A stretch of DNA of 6,660 bases from an uncultured Prevotella sp. Lineage in GTDB: Bacteria; Bacteroidota; Bacteroidia; Bacteroidales; Bacteroidaceae. Made by a program: the position numbers and the translations under genes. Below are positions 4,332-6,660 of this stretch, one piece after another. How positions within the stretch are numbered: position 1 is the first letter of the stretch; every line of letters begins with the position of its first letter. Where the stretch lies: assembly GCA_900546575.1 (NCBI GenBank), contig URDM01000109.1, forward strand, positions 1 through 6,660. Direction: 5' to 3'. The notes under the pieces were generated by a model. It did no database searches and was not told where the DNA came from. It worked only from the letters and a program-made list of their open reading frames with translations.

Positions 4332-6660
4332 GAAAAACTCTCACGCCATTCCGTAGGATTCGCTCCATAGGCCTTCTTGAAGCATTGTGAGAAGTAGCGT
4401 GGCGAATTGAATCCGTATTTGTATGCCGCATTGGCTATCGTTGACGTAGGATTATCGCGCAGATAGTCGGCAGCACGTGAGAGGCGCTGCTTAATCAGAT
4501 ATTCATTGGGAGTCAAGCTGGTGATGGCCTTGAACTTCGTGAAGAAACTCGTATGACCTATCAGCAACTGACGCGCCATATCGTCGACCGAGAAGTCGGA
4601 GTCGGCAATATGCTCGTTGAAAATTTCGTCGCAACGCTGCATGAATTCGCGGTCGAGCATATTGACAGCAAACTGCTGAGCCTCAGCCATACGCATATTG
4701 CCCTTAGAGAAGCGTTGCTGCAGAAGCGAGCGCATGCGCAGCAATGCCGCAACACGTGCAAGCAGCACCGAGGGATTGAACGGCTTAGCCACATAGTCGT
4801 CGGCACCGCAGCGCAGTCCCTCCACCTCGTGCTCCGACGCACTCATGGCGGTGAGCAGAAGCACCAACGTGTGGCTCACAGATATGTCGCTCTTTATAGC
4901 CTTGCACATCGCCATACCATCCATAACGGGCATCATCACATCGCTCACCACAATGTCGGGCGACTCGGCACGCGTCATGTCGAGTCCCTCCTTGCCGTTG
5001 TGGGCAACGACGACATGATACAAAGGCGAGAAGATGTCGCGCAGCGTGGCGAGCAATTCGTCGTTGTCCTCTACAACAAGTACCTTTGCCATACCTTCAG
5101 TCGCAACTGCCTCTTCTGCCACCAGCGGCTCGTCAATCGGAGCCTCAACCGACTCTATCTCGTCAGCGGCAAACTGTGTGCTGTCCTTGCACAGCTGCAC
5201 GACAAACACCGAACCATATTCTTCGGAACTGACAACATTAATAGTGCCATGATGACGCTCAACGATGTTCTTGACAAGTGCCAATCCGATGCCAGTGCCA
5301 CGTGTTGCCACTGCCTTGGTCTGACCATTGTTGGCCTGATAGAAACGGTCGAATATCTTATTCAGATTTTCTTCGGCAATGCCTATTCCCGTATCTGAAA
5401 TAAGTATCATAACGCTGTTTTCATACTCTTGTACCGATAATGAAACCGTACCTCCCAAAGGTGTATATTTAAAAGCGTTCGACAACAAGTTATAAATAAC
5501 CTTTTCCAGTTGCACTACATCAAACCATACATCCAGCGAACGATCTTTATTAAAGTATTCGAAAATAATCTGTTTGCCTCTGGCGTATTCTTTGAAGGAC
5601 AAATAGATTTCATCCAGAAACGAATAAATATCCTGCTTGCTGTATTTAAACTTCTCGAATCCCTGTTCTTGTTTTCTAAAATCAAGAAGTTCGGTAATTA
5701 AACGTTTCATACGTAGTGTATTTCTATGTATGCCTACTAATTTGCCGTATACTAACGGTTGAATATCATTTCGTTCCATTAGCATTTCCAACTGACTTAC
5801 AATCAGAGTAAGCGGAGTACGAAATTCATGTGATATATTGGTAAAAAAGCGGAGTTTTGACTGGTTCAGTTCTTCTATCTGCTTTTTTTCTTTCTTCTCA
5901 TATTCGAGCGAGGCCCTCAATTTTAGTTTGGAAGAATAGAAACTTACTATTATGTATATAGAAATAATTATTATAATGCCATAAAGGCAGTACGCCCATG
6001 CCGATTTATAGAAAGGTGGTTTTATCACAATATTTATCTCCTTACAAATACTTTCCCTTCCGGAGTATTCTTCAGAGCTTTTTATTATTAGCTTGTATTT
6101 ACCCGGATTCAGGTTCGTGTAAGTGATTCCTTTGCGATAACCGGCACTCATCCATTCTTTATCAAACCCTTCCAGTTTATAGTAAATCAGATTTCTTAAT
6201 ACTGATACATAGTTTGATAACGAAAAATTAACTGTGATGATGGAGTGATTATGGTTCAGGGTGATTTGCGGTTGATATAAGATTGACTCGGAAAGGATGC
6301 CGGAGCCGTCATTGGGTAGTATGAGTTTATTGTTAACTTCCAATGAAGTAAAGTTCAGCTGATAAGGTTTAACATAAGAATTCAGTTCTTTTTCGAAGAA
6401 AGAGATCATCATCTTAGGTCCGGATAGGAATATTTCATTATCATGGGCGACAAACAATCCGTAAGGATTCAATGCTGTCATCGGAAAACCATTTTGTTTG
6501 TTATAGTTATAAAACCGTTCGTTTTCCATGTCAAACCGTGAAAAGCCCTGATTGCTTGCTATCAAAAGATAACCGGAAAGAGATTCGTTTATATCCAGAA
6601 TATAATCGTTAATCAAATCTGAGTTTTGTGAGTTGAACGATTTGAATGTATTCGTTTCAG
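4325..6660 (-). CDS. Hybrid two-component system, propeller/Y_Y_Y class, 5' partial
   Basis: The C-terminal 777 codons of an HTCS are visible; the frame is open to the right edge. A TTG at 6616 is in frame but is not a plausible start, because propeller sequence is already under way; this family is usually 1,300-1,400 residues. Numbering from that TTG: last propeller blades to ~95 (GYLLIASNQGFSRFD), Y_Y_Y domain ~130-198 (YYKLEGFDKEW, YTNLNPGKYKL) and a membrane helix ~206-227. HisKA follows with His263 (NISHEFRTPLT), then the ATPase domain with Asn376/Asn380, SDTGIGI (Asp408) and RGTGIGLAL. The receiver has Glu516/Asp517, phospho-acceptor Asp559 (SDVMMPVMDG), Thr589 and Lys611. An AraC-type domain (~660-760) closes the protein. 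All key residues are intact. Members of this class sense oligosaccharides in the periplasm and control polysaccharide utilisation loci; the ligand here cannot be told. Base composition changes abruptly near 5340-5400. Confidence 0.93.
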   Translation of the reverse strand, partial: ETNTFKSFNSQNSDLINDYILDINESLSGYLLIASNQGFSRFDMENERFYNYNKQNGFPMTALNPYGLFVAHDNEIFLSGPKMMISFFEKELNSYVKPYQLNFTSLEVNNKLILPNDGSGILSESILYQPQITLNHNHSIITVNFSLSNYVSVLRNLIYYKLEGFDKEWMSAGYRKGITYTNLNPGKYKLIIKSSEEYSGRESICKEINIVIKPPFYKSAWAYCLYGIIIIISIYIIVSFYSSKLKLRASLEYEKKEKKQIEELNQSKLRFFTNISHEFRTPLTLIVSQLEMLMERNDIQPLVYGKLVGIHRNTLRMKRLITELLDFRKQEQGFEKFKYSKQDIYSFLDEIYLSFKEYARGKQIIFEYFNKDRSLDVWFDVVQLEKVIYNLLSNAFKYTPLGGTVSLSVQEYENSVMILISDTGIGIAEENLNKIFDRFYQANNGQTKAVATRGTGIGLALVKNIVERHHGTINVVSSEEYGSVFVVQLCKDSTQFAADEIESVEAPIDEPLVAEEAVATEGMAKVLVVEDNDELLATLRDIFSPLYHVVVAHNGKEGLDMTRAESPDIVVSDVMMPVMDGMAMCKAIKSDISVSHTLVLLLTAMSASEHEVEGLRCGADDYVAKPFNPSVLLARVAALLRMRSLLQQRFSKGNMRMAEAQQFAVNMLDREFMQRCDEIFNEHIADSDFSVDDMARQLLIGHTSFFTKFKAITSLTPNEYLIKQRLSRAADYLRDNPTSTIANAAYKYGFNSPRYFSQCFKKAYGANPTEWRESFSN

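Noticed and set aside
4553..5398. 281-codon open frame antisense to the second HTCS
   Set aside because: It overlaps the conserved receiver and AraC domains, and its His/Gln/Arg-rich translation is a codon-bias shadow. It was used only as support for the composition break.

Overview
The window looks like Bacteroidales DNA, most probably Prevotella or Bacteroides. It carries two hybrid two-component systems (HTCS), a one-protein fusion of sensor, histidine kinase, receiver and AraC regulator that is typical of that order. It also has two matches to the Bacteroidetes -7 promoter motif TAnnTTTG, and its coding starts lack strong Shine-Dalgarno sequences.

Layout, left to right. Positions 1-74 (minus strand) are the 5' end of what I read as a group IIC self-splicing intron that runs off the left edge. 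It sits directly behind an intrinsic terminator (75-110, minus), the usual insertion site for this class. The terminator closes a short leftward unit of about 260 nt with a promoter at 343-350 and a good Shine-Dalgarno, but no ORF longer than about 23 codons. A rightward promoter (456-463) is followed at once by five 15-bp odd palindromes on an exact 22-bp period (469-571), which should lie in the 5' leader of the first HTCS. That HTCS (654-3434, plus) is complete: lipoprotein-like signal peptide, sugar-binding-protein-like periplasmic domain, one membrane helix, kinase, receiver and AraC domain.

Next comes a small AT-rich membrane protein gene (3493-3867) that may be the front part of a longer gene cut by one in-frame TAA. 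A gene-poor AT-rich stretch (4009-4324) follows, holding a long inverted repeat. The second HTCS (4325-6660, minus) is convergent with the first and loses its N-terminus at the right edge. It is of the beta-propeller/Y_Y_Y class. Its base composition breaks sharply near 5340-5400, inside the kinase ATPase domain, which suggests a chimera between a foreign or diverged sensor half and a resident output half.

Working together: each HTCS should sense a carbohydrate-derived ligand in the periplasm, phosphorylate its own receiver and switch transcription of a polysaccharide or sugar utilisation locus. No SusC/SusD or glycoside hydrolase gene is visible, so the targets lie outside the window. The freshest material is the leader palindrome array, the intron-terminator junction and the compositional break in the second HTCS.
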